64,000 nt of DNA from Gautieria morchelliformis. Taxonomy: Eukaryota > Basidiomycota > Agaricomycetes > Gomphales > Gomphaceae. This document shows, piece after piece, positions 1 to 13,892 of the stretch. The DNA lies in assembly GCA_015179125.1 (NCBI GenBank), contig WHVA01000011.1:124001-188000 (forward strand), given 5' to 3'. Positions within the stretch are counted from its first letter, which is position 1, and every line of letters starts with the position of its first letter. The notes under the pieces were generated by a model. That model saw nothing but the letters and a program-made list of their open reading frames with translations, did no database searches and was not told the DNA's origin. Position numbers and translations under genes: made by a program.

Positions 1-368
1 GCCTGAACCTCAAATACGGGACACCTTTCTTTCATCGCCGAATGCCAAGGTCGTTCAGCTTGGAGGAGCAGTAAGCCTTCACAGCAATTATGGTCGTCTG
101 GCTCCAGCAATCCGGTGCGAATATAAAAACCACCATAACCATGGAACTGCCGACGCGGCAACGGTACTAGTACATGTGCCTGGTGCCTGCAGCTTCCCAC
201 GATTTTCCAGGGTTACCGTTTGGAGCATAATGTTACTTGGTTGTGACAGATTATATTCATACTACCTCAAGCCGAGCTGCATATTTTTCACTTTGAGCCT
301 GCGTGCATGGCTTAATCATATCGCGAGTCGACATGACAGATCGAGTACTCACAAACAATAGAGGATCC
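1..368. other. Window-edge stretch, no gene assigned
   Basis: This is sequence downstream of the DcpS stop codon, up to the window edge. One plus-strand frame is open from base 2 to a TAG at 359-361 and could be the tail of a neighbouring gene cut off by the window. I recognise no domain in it, and the minus strand also has open stretches. Nothing further can be supported without the flanking sequence. Confidence 0.3.
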
Positions 369-1643
369 TTATCTATCAAGGAGATCCTGAGCCTCAAGCA
401 TGGGCTGAAATAAAGCACTCTGTTCTCCAAGTTCGTACGTCAGCGTCATCTGGGCCAGAAGTGTCGGCCCTATGAGGGGCGAAAGCTCTAGCTAACAAAT
501 AGTTCCGCATCAGGCAGAGTTTCCTGTTCACCATTTGGGAGACATACCAGCGAAATAATATCCTCGAGGAGATGGGCTTGTCCTATGCAAATACCTTTGA
601 ACCCGGAGTAATTCGCATTGACTATATGAACGTGAAAATGGTCTTGACCATATGGATAGCTTCAATAGGTTGCAATGGAGAGAAAGCAAGCGGCGCACAG
701 TAGGATGGCTGGTAATGAATATAGAATCGTAGGGATTGCTCGCCCTCTAAACCCCACTTCTCCCTCACCAGTCTTCCAGCCTCACGACGAATTGCCTTCA
801 ACATAGGGATGTCCTTTCTTGTAAGATCACGTAGGGTAGCAATAGAACGCGAGTGGACAATGGCAACAAGGTAGAGGGAAGAGATTGTCTCCAGATCCCA
901 TTTCATGTCGGGCAGAATGATAAAGCCCGTCTCAGGATTATTGTCCTCGAACAAGAGTTTATTAGATTCAACATTGTGAGAGAGAATATTGTGAACCCTT
1001 CTTGTATAGTTTAAGGCTTCAGCAAACGTAATCAAGAAAGGTGAGAGCCACCTGCCATTCGAAACGAGAAGGCGGGAACCCCTGGATATAAGGTTGAACG
1101 ACAGTTTGGTAAAGAAGGGGGGTCTCCTTGACCATAATTATGCGCTGCCTGGAATACTGGGCTCGATGTAAGCCGCCGAGATGGTGGACGTTATTTGGAG
1201 GAGGTTACTTTTCGAATATGAACATCCGTCGCAGGACAGATGACATTGATTTTCACGTCTGGACATTCCGAGTTCCGAGCCAACCAGCCCAGCAGCCAGT
1301 GATACTTGAAGCAAGACTGTCAGCGCTGGCCTGATCCGGGTTCAGATGGGAGGAATGCACAATATCATTGCTCTCTAAGGGCTTGACTTGTTCCACGAGA
1401 TCTTGCACCAAGGTGTGTGCGAAATCAACAGGAAGGTGCGTTCTTTGCAGTGATATTATCGCTGGACTCGGAGAGTCCGAGCTTGCATGAGGAAGCTTGC
1501 CGAGTATGAATAAGGAATGAACAAGAGGATCTGTTGAAAATTCAATAAACCTAATAACCATCATAATGTATAATACCATCGTTAAGAACTCTGTCGAAAC
1601 GAAAATTTCGAAGCAGTGCAACATCGACACTTTTGCCTTGCAT
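369..1643 (-). CDS. DCS1: Scavenger mRNA decapping enzyme DcpS
   Basis: HIT-family pyrophosphatase that hydrolyses the m7GpppN cap left after 3'-5' mRNA decay. Seven exons of about 318 codons in total fit the family (human about 337). The N-terminal exon reads MQGKSVDVALLRNFRFDRVLN, and the N-terminal swap domain includes YHWLLGWLARN and VKINVICPATD. The substrate-binding region has VMVKETPLLYQ-type sequence (here IIMVKETPLLYQ) and FIILPDMKW. The catalytic histidine triad is HYQPSYYHFHVHIVN, which forms across a 56-nt intron. The C-terminus LAQMTLTYELGEQ matches the family tail. Introns are GT-AG and 45-60 nt. The start was chosen because the first exon gives the family N-terminus. Intact as read. 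It is divergent from the GH16 gene. Confidence 0.93.
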
Positions 1644-1681
1644 GGTGCCGGTCAGCGGCAAGGGATCGCGTTGGTCACAAC

Positions 1682-1691
1682 ATCACGTGAC
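1682..1691. promoter_or_regulatory. E-box ATCACGTGAC in divergent DcpS/GH16 promoter
   Basis: Palindromic CACGTG core, 39 bp upstream of the DcpS start codon. The same 10-mer occurs again at 2131-2140 in the same 614-bp divergent region. CACGTG is the consensus of bHLH factors such as Cbf1. Binding here is inference. Confidence 0.45.
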
Positions 1692-2130
1692 AGTATACCC
1701 ATGTGTCCTCGACCCATTTGTCTGATTCAACGACATACATATATAAAGACTGGCGCCAAGGCTCTTCTAGACTTTAAAAGCTCTGGTTTCCGGAAGAGCC
1801 GTAGTACGTGTTTATTTAGACCGCCTTGAACAGACACCTCTCAGGAACGCTGCACACGCTCGGCCGTTCGTCGGTTCTACCTAATCACTGCAACTTACAT
1901 ATTATAAATACGTATGCCCGTGAGTCCTGCCTTATTCTTCCAGCTTTCGCGTTACTTATGTCGGGACCCGTCTGCCTATGTATTCGGCCCATTAAACCAT
2001 TATTGCCTCGGACGAAAGTCGATCGACGCCTTTCCCACCCGTGGCAATTCGGGCATGTCTTACTTCCTAAGTTCATTGACCGGCATCCACATCTTGTCAT
2101 GATCGGATTCTGCTGCTTCTCGACATGCAC

Positions 2131-2140
2131 ATCACGTGAC
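2131..2140. promoter_or_regulatory. Second E-box ATCACGTGAC in DcpS/GH16 promoter
   Basis: Exact copy of the 10-mer at 1682-1691, about 118 bp upstream of the GH16 start codon. The rest of the 1644-2257 interval holds no gene that I can support. Confidence 0.45.
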
Positions 2141-2209
2141 CATTGTTCTGCGACACGAGGTACACCCTAGGGTCTTAGCACGCCCTTTTGCGGCATGCGC
2201 GTCAGATTC

Positions 2210-2217
2210 TTTAAAAA
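2210..2217 (+). promoter_or_regulatory. TATA-like box of the GH16 gene
   Basis: TTTAAAAA lies about 41-48 bp before the ATG at 2258, a plausible core promoter for the glucanase gene. Confidence 0.4.
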
Positions 2218-2257
2218 GGCGCTTTCGTGAAATCCCACCCGTCTCCACGATTCCGCA

Positions 2258-4052
2258 ATGTTGCCCAGGACGTTTGCGCTAGCTTGGTGTTTAACAATCA
2301 TAACGGGCATACGGGGTTATGACTTGGTAAGGTGGCTTTCTAACATACTCTTAGCCAATATTAATTTCATTGCATGCTAGGTTCGCGAGTTCTCCGGGTC
2401 GTCGTTCTTCGATCGCTGGACTTACTATGGCCTTTTTGACAACCTCACGCAAGGCGATGTCATCTATGTCGATAGAAACACTGCATTCGCCAATAACTTA
2501 ACCTATATCACCCCTCAAAATACCGTTATCATCAAGGTAGACAATTTTACCACAGTTCCATTCAACGACAAACGGAACTCGGTACGTTTCCGCCCTGTTA
2601 TACAGTGCAATCTCTAATCTTTGGCCGCAGGTACGGATCACATCCAATGACTTTTATGATCTAGGAAGCATCTGGATTTTCGATGCGATTCATTTACCAG
2701 TGCGTGGTAAACGTTCGTAACCATCCATCCATCTCCGCTATCTTACAACTCGTCGCCAACTTAGTTCGGTTGCTCTGTATGGCCGGCATGGTGGACCAAG
2801 GTGCATATGTGTCTATCTCCTAGTCTAATTATTGAACTTTGTCGCTTGCTAGGGACCACTTTGGCCAAACGACGGTGAGGTTGATTGTACCACCTTCATT
2901 GTTGATTCCTTGAAATGACTTCGCTCCAGGGGAGATAGATATTATAGAGAATATTAATCTGGCCACGAAGAATCAAATGGCACTCCATACCACTCCAGGG
3001 TATGTCATAAAGTGCTCCCGAAGAATTCTAAATTCCCACTTGTGTCTGTAATGTCAGCTGCAATCGTACTTCAGACCCGAACCAATCAGGAACCGCCGGA
3101 ATAAACAACGCTGATTGTTCTCCAGGCTCCGGATGTGTGATAGGCGATCCAGATCCCCGGAGCTGGGGTCAAAGCTTTGCAGCCGCAGGAGGCGGGGTCT
3201 GGGCCACTCAGTTTGATGTTCAAGGGATATTGTAAGAGCTTTTAAATAAATATGGTGATATCTCTGATGGATCTCCACGCTACAGCATATGGTTTTGGAG
3301 TGTAAGTGATCTCCGCATATTGATAGATCTGGCCTCTGCTCATGATGTTTATCACAGCGTGCTGACGTCCCAAGCAACCTCTCACCAACCGCACCCGCTA
3401 CACCCCTGGATGTATCTACATGGGGCCCACCTACCGCATCCTATCTCGGCAGTACATGCAACATCTCCCAATTTTTCACCCCGCAGCAGCTCGTGCTAAA
3501 CATTGATTTATGTGTAAGGTTAAAATAATATATCTTAAAGTTAACTCTTAATTAACATGTATTAATCGGCTCCCACAGGGTGATTGGTACGTCACATTGG
3601 ACTCATTTTGCTACTCCTCTCGTGACTCTACATCGCTGTCCAGGGCTGGGGTACCCTCAATCTACCAATCGACATGCGCATCGCAAGCCCCAAATGACCC
3701 CACTAACCCTGTCTCTTCGCAAAATCCACGCACCCCAGATTGCTACGCAGATAACGTAGTAGGTCCAGGGGCACGGTTCGACGACGTGAGTGCGAGACCT
3801 AGACCTTACCACAATAACTTGAAACTCACGTAGATATAGGCATACTTTGAAATCAATCACATCAGAGCATACACTACAGCAGCTACGCCTGTCCAGACAT
3901 CTACGAGTACGAGTACTACTAGCCAACCAAATATCGGAGCAGCGGGTACCCAACTTCCTAGTAGTAGTAACACGGGAATTTCTGACCGACACCCTCCTGT
4001 TGCTTGGATCGCCTTTCCCCTCTTGGTGGCTGCCGGACCTTTACTCATATGA
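2258..4052 (+). CDS. Secreted GH16 endo-beta-1,3(4)-glucanase-like glycosidase, GPI-anchored
   Basis: About 390 codons over roughly ten short exons. It begins with a signal peptide (MLPRTFALAWCLTIITG). A GH16 catalytic core follows: WPAWWTKGPLWP, then the signature GEIDIIENIN carrying the two catalytic glutamates and the assisting aspartate, then ALHTTPGC and a C-terminal YFEINHIRAY strand. A Ser/Thr-rich linker and a hydrophobic tail ending PLLVAAGPLLI precede TGA, which suggests a GPI anchor and location at the wall or plasma membrane. The family hydrolyses or remodels beta-1,3/1,4-glucans of fungal or plant walls. Intact as read. It resembles the Lam16A-like subgroup of basidiomycetes. The exact substrate is not readable from sequence. 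Confidence 0.9.
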
Positions 4053-4447
4053 CGACTCCTGGACTTAACCCCATAAGGGTCCTCGTTTTCCCTTTTCAAT
4101 CGAACGCGGACACCGTATGTCTTGATTACCATCGTGGGACCCAGCGACTATATGAGAGTTGTAGAGTTACGGTATTGATGCTCTGTAGGTTTATGGGACT
4201 CTGTTATTAACTATAATATACCATCTGCTACGGGAACAGGCCTTCATCCCAAATGTCATTTAAACTGGTGACCAGGAACGTGCGTAGAGGTGAGGCTCCG
4301 CCACGGCATCATGCTCAATCTCGTCCCAGATACGATACGTTTTTCAAACGTATCCGAAGATTGCTGATAGCGAGTCACTGTTGAGCGAAAGGCACGTATC
4401 GAGACATCCCTCTATGCAACGGAGGAAGTCATCTAACAATAGTGAGT
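4053..4447. other. Intergenic, converging 3' ends
   Basis: Space between the converging GH16 and EF-hand-like genes. It contains presumed 3' UTRs; I see no further gene or repeat. Confidence 0.5.
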
Positions 4448-5583
4448 CTACATATACCGCCATGGGAGAATCGCTGCGTACCAAACAAGCTTGGCAACAA
4501 TCAGCATCCGTGTGAAATCCTCCAAAGAAACAGACTTGTCAGGAGAGGATGAATAAAGAGAGAGCATTTCTTCGATCTGACAGAAAGAACAAGAACATGA
4601 AGGGTGGACTTATTAAGACATCAACTGAGCCCATAAGTTGAAAGACATACCTCCTCAGCTGTAATCTTCTCCTTTAGAAGAGATGCCACTCTAACAATAT
4701 CTTTGAACATGAGTTGTTTCATGGCGAGATCGGCATCCGTCAGTGGCGGTGACGACGGAAAGAATAATGCAAAAGCATCCAGAGAGGCCCTTTTCTGACG
4801 CGACGTGGGGGTATCGCGCGAAATCGAAGCAGTGGTGCGTTTGAGGTTGCGACGATTAGACTTAGACTTGGACTTCGAGGAGGAAGCTCCTCCAGTATAT
4901 TCTTCATACTCTGGATCCGAATCGTGACCAGATGATAAGGAACTTAGGGAAGACTCTTCATAGGCCTCGTCCTGGTCTTCATCACCATCATTCTCTTCGT
5001 CTTCAATTTCCGCCTCATCAGATAAGCCCTCCTGCATTCCAGCAAGTTGTTCCTCATCGACCAAAAACCTACCCATGCCATCCTTGTCTTCGCGATCACC
5101 CAGAATCACAGCACAGACAGCACGCCAATCCTTACGGGTTACGGTGCCTCCTTCGTCCTCGTCAGGGGTGGGGAATGCTTCATGGGTTCTAGTAACACCA
5201 CCCCAGCCCCCAGCAGCGTTGCGGAAAACTTGTAGAACCTCTTCATCATCAGGTGGCAAGTCAAGAAACTGAAGCGCGGCTGGAATAAGAGACAACTGAA
5301 TAAGGTCATCGTCTAAAGGTTGGAGGTTATTGCCCTTGGAGGCGGCAATGTAATCGCCAGGAGGATCATCGCTTTCGATGATGAAATCGCCAGGAGAATC
5401 ATCACTTTCAATGACGAAGCCACCGGCAGACTCTGAGATGGCGGCAGTTGTCCTTTCTCTACGCACTTTGCGTGACGACCCAGTTGACAGCCTCGACCGG
5501 AGGGCAGCGTCGAAAGCTTTGTCCACTTGAATTTTTAAAGCAGGGGAAAGAACCTCAAAGTCCTCTGACTCGGAAAGTGACAT
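4448..5583 (-). CDS. Acidic, EF-hand-like hypothetical protein
   Basis: One long exon plus a short last exon after a GT-AG intron near 4593, about 355 codons. The ATG at 5583 (MSLSESEDFEVL) is preferred over an upstream GTG. The middle is highly acidic and serine-rich (E/D runs, a short SKSKSKS basic stretch), with nuclear-type KRASLDAF-like segments after it. Two helix-loop-helix pairs are suggestive of degenerate EF-hands: around LIPAALQFLDLPPDDEEVL with VTRKDWRAVCAVI, and at the C-terminus LTDADLAMKQLMF with SVSLEDFTRMLIV. No canonical calcium loop is complete. I do not recognise an orthologue with a known role. It is divergent from TRM4 with only 153 bp between start codons. Confidence 0.75.
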
Positions 5584-5601
5584 GAGGCTGTCACTACACT
5601 C

Positions 5602-5609
5602 CACGTGAC
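5602..5609. promoter_or_regulatory. CACGTGAC E-box in EF-hand-like/TRM4 divergent promoter
   Basis: Lies 19 bp upstream of the minus-strand start codon, within the 153-bp interval shared with TRM4. It is the same 8-mer as in the DcpS/GH16 and MSH2 promoters. Confidence 0.4.
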
Positions 5610-5736
5610 CATGGGCAGAGACTCTTTACTCAAATACTGTACTGTAATTCAAGATCACTGAAGCAACTTCGGCGGTCTTACATAAAACTACCCTACCTCA
5701 CTTATCAACACCTAACCCACGGTGGGGATATCGTTC

Positions 5737-8888
<3,152 letters not shown>

Positions 8889-9003
8889 GAGACGACTGGA
8901 TGCGATATGTACACTGATGACGTGATTAAGCACAACGAGAGTACAAATGCGGAATAGAAATGACTATATGACTATTGATACAGTACGTTGATCATGAACG
9001 TAG

Positions 9004-12000
9004 CTACAAGGAATTGAGCACGGCTTGACACCATGGATTGGCTTCGATTCGAGGTCTGAACTCTTCAAAACACCGTTTCAACTCAACGAGTTGACTCTCT
9101 GTTGAGCCGTCATCAGTCATGATGACATCGTCCACACTCATCCCGGATTCCTGAGAGGCCCAGGTACGGAGAAACTGAGTGACAATCTCAGACCCTTCCT
9201 CCGCCTCCTCTTTGGAGAATTTTGATGTCATCCCGTCTCCATCTGCAAAAAGATAAGCCATGCATGTGGCAGGACGTCACGAACGGACATTACCTCCAAA
9301 GTCTTCAAGCTCGTCTGCTTTTCGTTTAGCAAGCTATGAAATAGTCGTATCATAAGCATCGCTTCGTAATTATCGGCATACACATATGTATACCTTAACC
9401 ACGCTTTCTGGGAAGTTTGCAAGTTCCGCGACATGGATACCAAAGCTCTGGTCACATACCCCTACAGACTAACATTTGCAACGATTACATCAAGCAGGAC
9501 GAAGAAGGAACGAACCGGGTTCAACTTTATACAGCAACGTAATCTCACGATCTTGTTTCGATTTGCCACTTTTGGTGACATGGGCTACGACGTGGAGGTT
9601 CTTCACGTGCGGGAGATCTTGGTCCAGAGCGGTAAGCTCGTGGAAATGGGTGGCAAATAGGCAAAATGCATGAATTTTTGACGCAATGTGTCTGCCGAAT
9701 TTATATGCCATTTAGGTAGGCCAATGAAGATAGTAGGTAAACATACTCTGAGATTGCCCAAGCAAGAGCAAACCCATCGGCAGTTGATGTTCCTCTACCA
9801 AGTTCATCGATTATTATTAGCGAATTCTCGGTGGCAGACTACAGCAGAGTTAGTTATGCAGAGACCAGGAAAGCGCAATGTTGACGGACTCTCAAGATAT
9901 TTGCCGTTTCTAACATTTCTGCCATGAAAGTAGAAACGCCCTTGATTTGACTGTCACCAGCACCCACGCGGGCTAAAATTGAATCGAACACTGGGAGCTC
10001 GGCCTCTCCACAAGGTACATAGGATCCTGTCTGAGCCATCAAGGCGATGACGCCCACCTGATGATGAGAATGAGATCTTGAAGAAGACATCAAGGTGCTA
10101 AGTCACAGACCTGGCGTATGTAGGTAGATTTTCCACCCTAGAAGGTTCGAGTCAACTTGATTTGAAACATACAACTAATTGGTGGCAGACCATATTCGGG
10201 CCAGTCTAAGAAAAGGGTTAGTGGAATTTAAATCTCGACCTAGACGACAACACCCACGATTATCTGAAATTCACTTTCATCTATGAAATCAACTTGTAAA
10301 CGAGCGCAGCGACCTCAGAGCAAGTCTGTACATACCTTTAATCATTTGAACGTCATTTGGTATGAAACTAACATCATCCTGAACCTCTAAGCAAGGATGT
10401 CGAGCCTCTTTGAGAACCAAGTTCCCAGTGCCTTGAGCAAGTGGTTAACCAATTAGAATTACATATCATCAAGAGAGGCATGCCTTTCGCCGTGACAGTA
10501 GGTTTTACATATGGTGTCGGGGCGTTGGCGGCAACATGAGCGAAACTGAAATATAGTATAAATGCCTCTGAGACATAGCTTGGCGGACTTCCATACCTCA
10601 CGATAACATCTAGATGTGCAATAAGAGTATCTAATGCTTCGAGGACCGTGGCGTACGTAGCTATAGGAGAGTGGCATGTCAATTGGCGGGTGTCCAATAC
10701 AGGCCGATCCTGGCTCACATGCAATGTTAACGATCTCTTTGACGAGTCCCGTCTGAAGCTTCTGATAGGCTTCTGTGGCCTCGGCATACCGTTCCGCGGT
10801 CTTCTTGAGCTTCTTAGTCCTGAAATATATCCCTCCCTTCACCTGTTTCAATTCTTCATATTCCGAAGCGTCTTGTATGGCCTTAGCATCCTAGAAAGTG
10901 AGCTATTACTACCGGCTCCCGCTCCTAACACTAAGGTTTCACGTACGGTTTTGGTGACACGAAAAACATATCCGACTGTGTCTTTGTTCTCGAGGTGCAG
11001 TTTCTTATCTAGCTCCAAGCCAAGATCTCGACCCACCCTATGATGTTCATTGTCCAGGGAATCCCTTAGCTCACTTAGCTGTTCTGCAAGGTCCTGCAGT
11101 CGCTCATCGTACTCCGGCTTGATCACGTAAGTATGAGACGAAGTATCGGAGAGGTCGAGTGTCTGTTCGACCATCTCAACATACTTCTGGAGATTGCTCT
11201 CGTGCTCCTTCATACAATTAGGACTTAGTAGCCACCTGGTAATCCCTGAAAACTGTTTCACCTGCAGATTTTCTACATATTGCTCTTCAATGAGTTTCCG
11301 GTGTTCTGGTTTCTCTGAGTCAATTTCTTTCAAAGCGTTAATCAAGTCGGGCATCTAAGCGCAGAGTCAGAGGACAATTCATCACTTGACAGTATTGTCA
11401 TTTACCTTGAGCACTGTCTGATAAATGCGCACGACCTCGTCTAATGAGGCAATTCCTTTCTGGAGCCGTTTGCTGATCCTGTGCATGTCTGGCATGATCT
11501 TGAGATACTCATCCTATGGCACCTGTCAGTGGTATATGGCTACATCATTGCTGTTTGGTACCTGGATGATACGTCGCGAATTGGCATCTTCGACAAACAT
11601 TTCGACGAGATCCTGACGTTTTTCTGCAAGGATGCGTTGAGATATCGAGAAATGGCATGGCTTATCATAGATCAGTTCACATACTGATTTCGTGCAAATT
11701 GACGAGGGGCTGCTTGAGCCATGTCCCTAAAAGTCTGACTCCTTGTGGGGATTTACATTTGTTGAGCAACCCAAAAAGCGATGTAGTTTTGGAATGATTC
11801 TGAAAGGTGCGATTAGGAGACGCTCCTTTCATGTAAGCTGTGTGGTGTTGCTTACGCCTGGCGCAGGCATCAAGGACAACGCCCGTAATGCACTTGCGTC
11901 AAGCTTCATGAATTGTGCGAGGTCATGTCGACGTAACGTATACTGCCCATGATTTGATGCATCGGTAAGGAGGGATAGATAGGAGACAAGTGCTGAGGTG

Positions 12001-13258
12001 GCTCCCATAGCAAGCTTGAAATCAAATTCAGCTACGGCATAGAAAACCCAGCAGCAATGGGTGAACGAGTATCTGATAGGCTAGCGATCAAGCAAACTCA
12101 CGCAATGCAGACGAGCTCGTCTCTACTTTCAAGAGCCGATTAAGATCCTGTTCGATATTTTTTGGGGTAAAGTCGGCTGCATCCATGAGCCATTGAGGAG
12201 TGGGTATGGATGTTGAGTCGTGGAGACACATACTGGGCTTTCGCTCTGTTAAGACCATGCCACATCTCTCGACAACCTCTTTGATTTTCCCTAAGTCAAA
12301 GTTTGTAGCCGCCGATGATATAGGCAAGACACATTCTTTGACTGATAGCTGGATGAGAAGAGACTACGTATACGATGCATAAGCATACATGCATACTTGA
12401 GAGAATACAGGTGGTTCACCTCTGTGTTAGAGAAAAGATCATTGTCCGCAAACTCTGCAACACCGATCTCCCGTACACTCGCGTCTGCAAAAGCTACGCC
12501 GACTTGTTTTGTCTTATCTTTGGTGGTCACTTTTATAGCTATTATAATCGGCGCTGCGAGGAGGTCCATGTTCACGAACAAGAGGTCTTCTAAAGGCGTG
12601 ATGTTGCCGGGTGATGCCTGATGGAAGTTCCATTATGCGAGAAGATAATAATCATGATACAACCTACCTGCTTGTTCAGCTGCCATTTGCCAGGGTGTTT
12701 CTTCGAACTTCCAGCCTCGGCAACCCAAATCTGGACGCGGAGCTGCCTTGCCGTCAAGGCTTCCCTCAAAAAAGTCTTTGCCTGCTCCAGACGCATGGTG
12801 CACGATGGTAAACCATCCTTATGACTGACAAGCACCAGTAGATAAAATGCTCGGTGCTCATCATTCTAGGAATACTCACTTTCCGTTCTTATAACCCCTG
12901 CCGAACCATTTGAGAACACTAGTAGTATGGTAGAAATTTTGGGCGACGTAGCGTGCGTCATTCCCATGTATGGTATAGAAGTCCTGACAACACACATCAC
13001 GTTAACGCTTTCAGAAACCAACATGGGCACGCACTCCACGGTCAAAAAGGCGGATGGTATCTTCACGTTGCTGATGGCATATATGAATATCGACATTACA
13101 GTAATTTGGTGGATGAAACGTACTTCTAAACTATTGAAGAAATTACAAAACCCATTGTCGATGAGCGTGTCTAAAACACAATTCGGTGAGGATCATCAGA
13201 AGAGAGTACGGTACATACCGTTATCTATGCCTTCTTTTTCTTTGCCGTACATCATCAT
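9004..13258 (-). CDS. MSH2: DNA mismatch repair protein MSH2
   Basis: MutS-family ATPase that pairs with MSH3 or MSH6 to recognise mismatches and loops. Many short exons, roughly 950 codons. The N-terminal mismatch-binding domain includes [12 protein letters not shown] and [20 protein letters not shown]. The lever/clamp region around 10,850-11,350 has FSGITRWLL and coiled-coil sequence. The ATPase has Walker A split by an intron (TGPNM / GGKSTYIRQ), then [16 protein letters not shown], Walker [21 protein letters not shown] and [10 protein letters not shown]. The C-terminal tail ends [12 protein letters not shown]. The start is the first of three tandem ATGs before [10 protein letters not shown]; which is used is uncertain. 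No break seen. Divergent from the disordered-protein gene across 634 bp. Confidence 0.95.
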
Positions 13259-13892
13259 GGTAAGACACGACGCGTGACGTATCGTGACCACGCGTCTTGA
13301 ATCTCCGCTTGAAATGAATTGTTCGTTCTCTCCGACTCCATCACCACTTCGGAATATTTATCTGACACTCCGTACGTTTGAGATTTAAGTTCCTAGGTCC
13401 ATTCTCGGTCGTTCTCGGACTGTTTCTCAAGACCGTTGCTTTATATTCTCTCCCCTTCTGCACCCGTGTGTACAAAGTCTCTGACGTGTCCTCGAGAGTC
13501 TTTGAAGTAATTTATGGTGCAATATCGAGTTTTAGCCCTTCTCTTATTTCTATCGTATTGGTCGCACAGTACTGTATGCGAATGATATTGGGCTGTACAT
13601 ATGTATGTATCACCACAGGTGGAAGTTATTAATTCCGATCCGCGCATGGTACTTGTTCGAAAGACAATCTAGCTGCAGGTTGACATCAACCCCACAGTGC
13701 CACTGCGCATTTGTCGAACAACCATGCAATCTTAAGTATGTGATAGAAGATGGGCTGCTGGCTTGTAGGTCCAAATTCCTAGTACTAGTACGGCGGAGTT
13801 TTAAAGCGTAACACGTTGTCACGTGACTTGTATGGAAGTCGCGTCCTCCAGCTCTCACAATCACAGCACAGAAAGCCCCTCCGCGTCCACCT
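13259..13892. promoter_or_regulatory. Divergent promoter of MSH2 and the 13,893 gene
   Basis: 634-bp interval between two start codons. It contains CACGTGAC at 13820-13827, 66 bp before the plus-strand ATG, as part of the longer palindrome GTCACGTGAC. Nothing else gene-like was seen. Confidence 0.45.

Noticed and set aside
5584-5604. Upstream GTG start for the EF-hand-like protein
   Set aside because: An ATG at 5,583 is available, and GTG is not expected as a nuclear fungal start.
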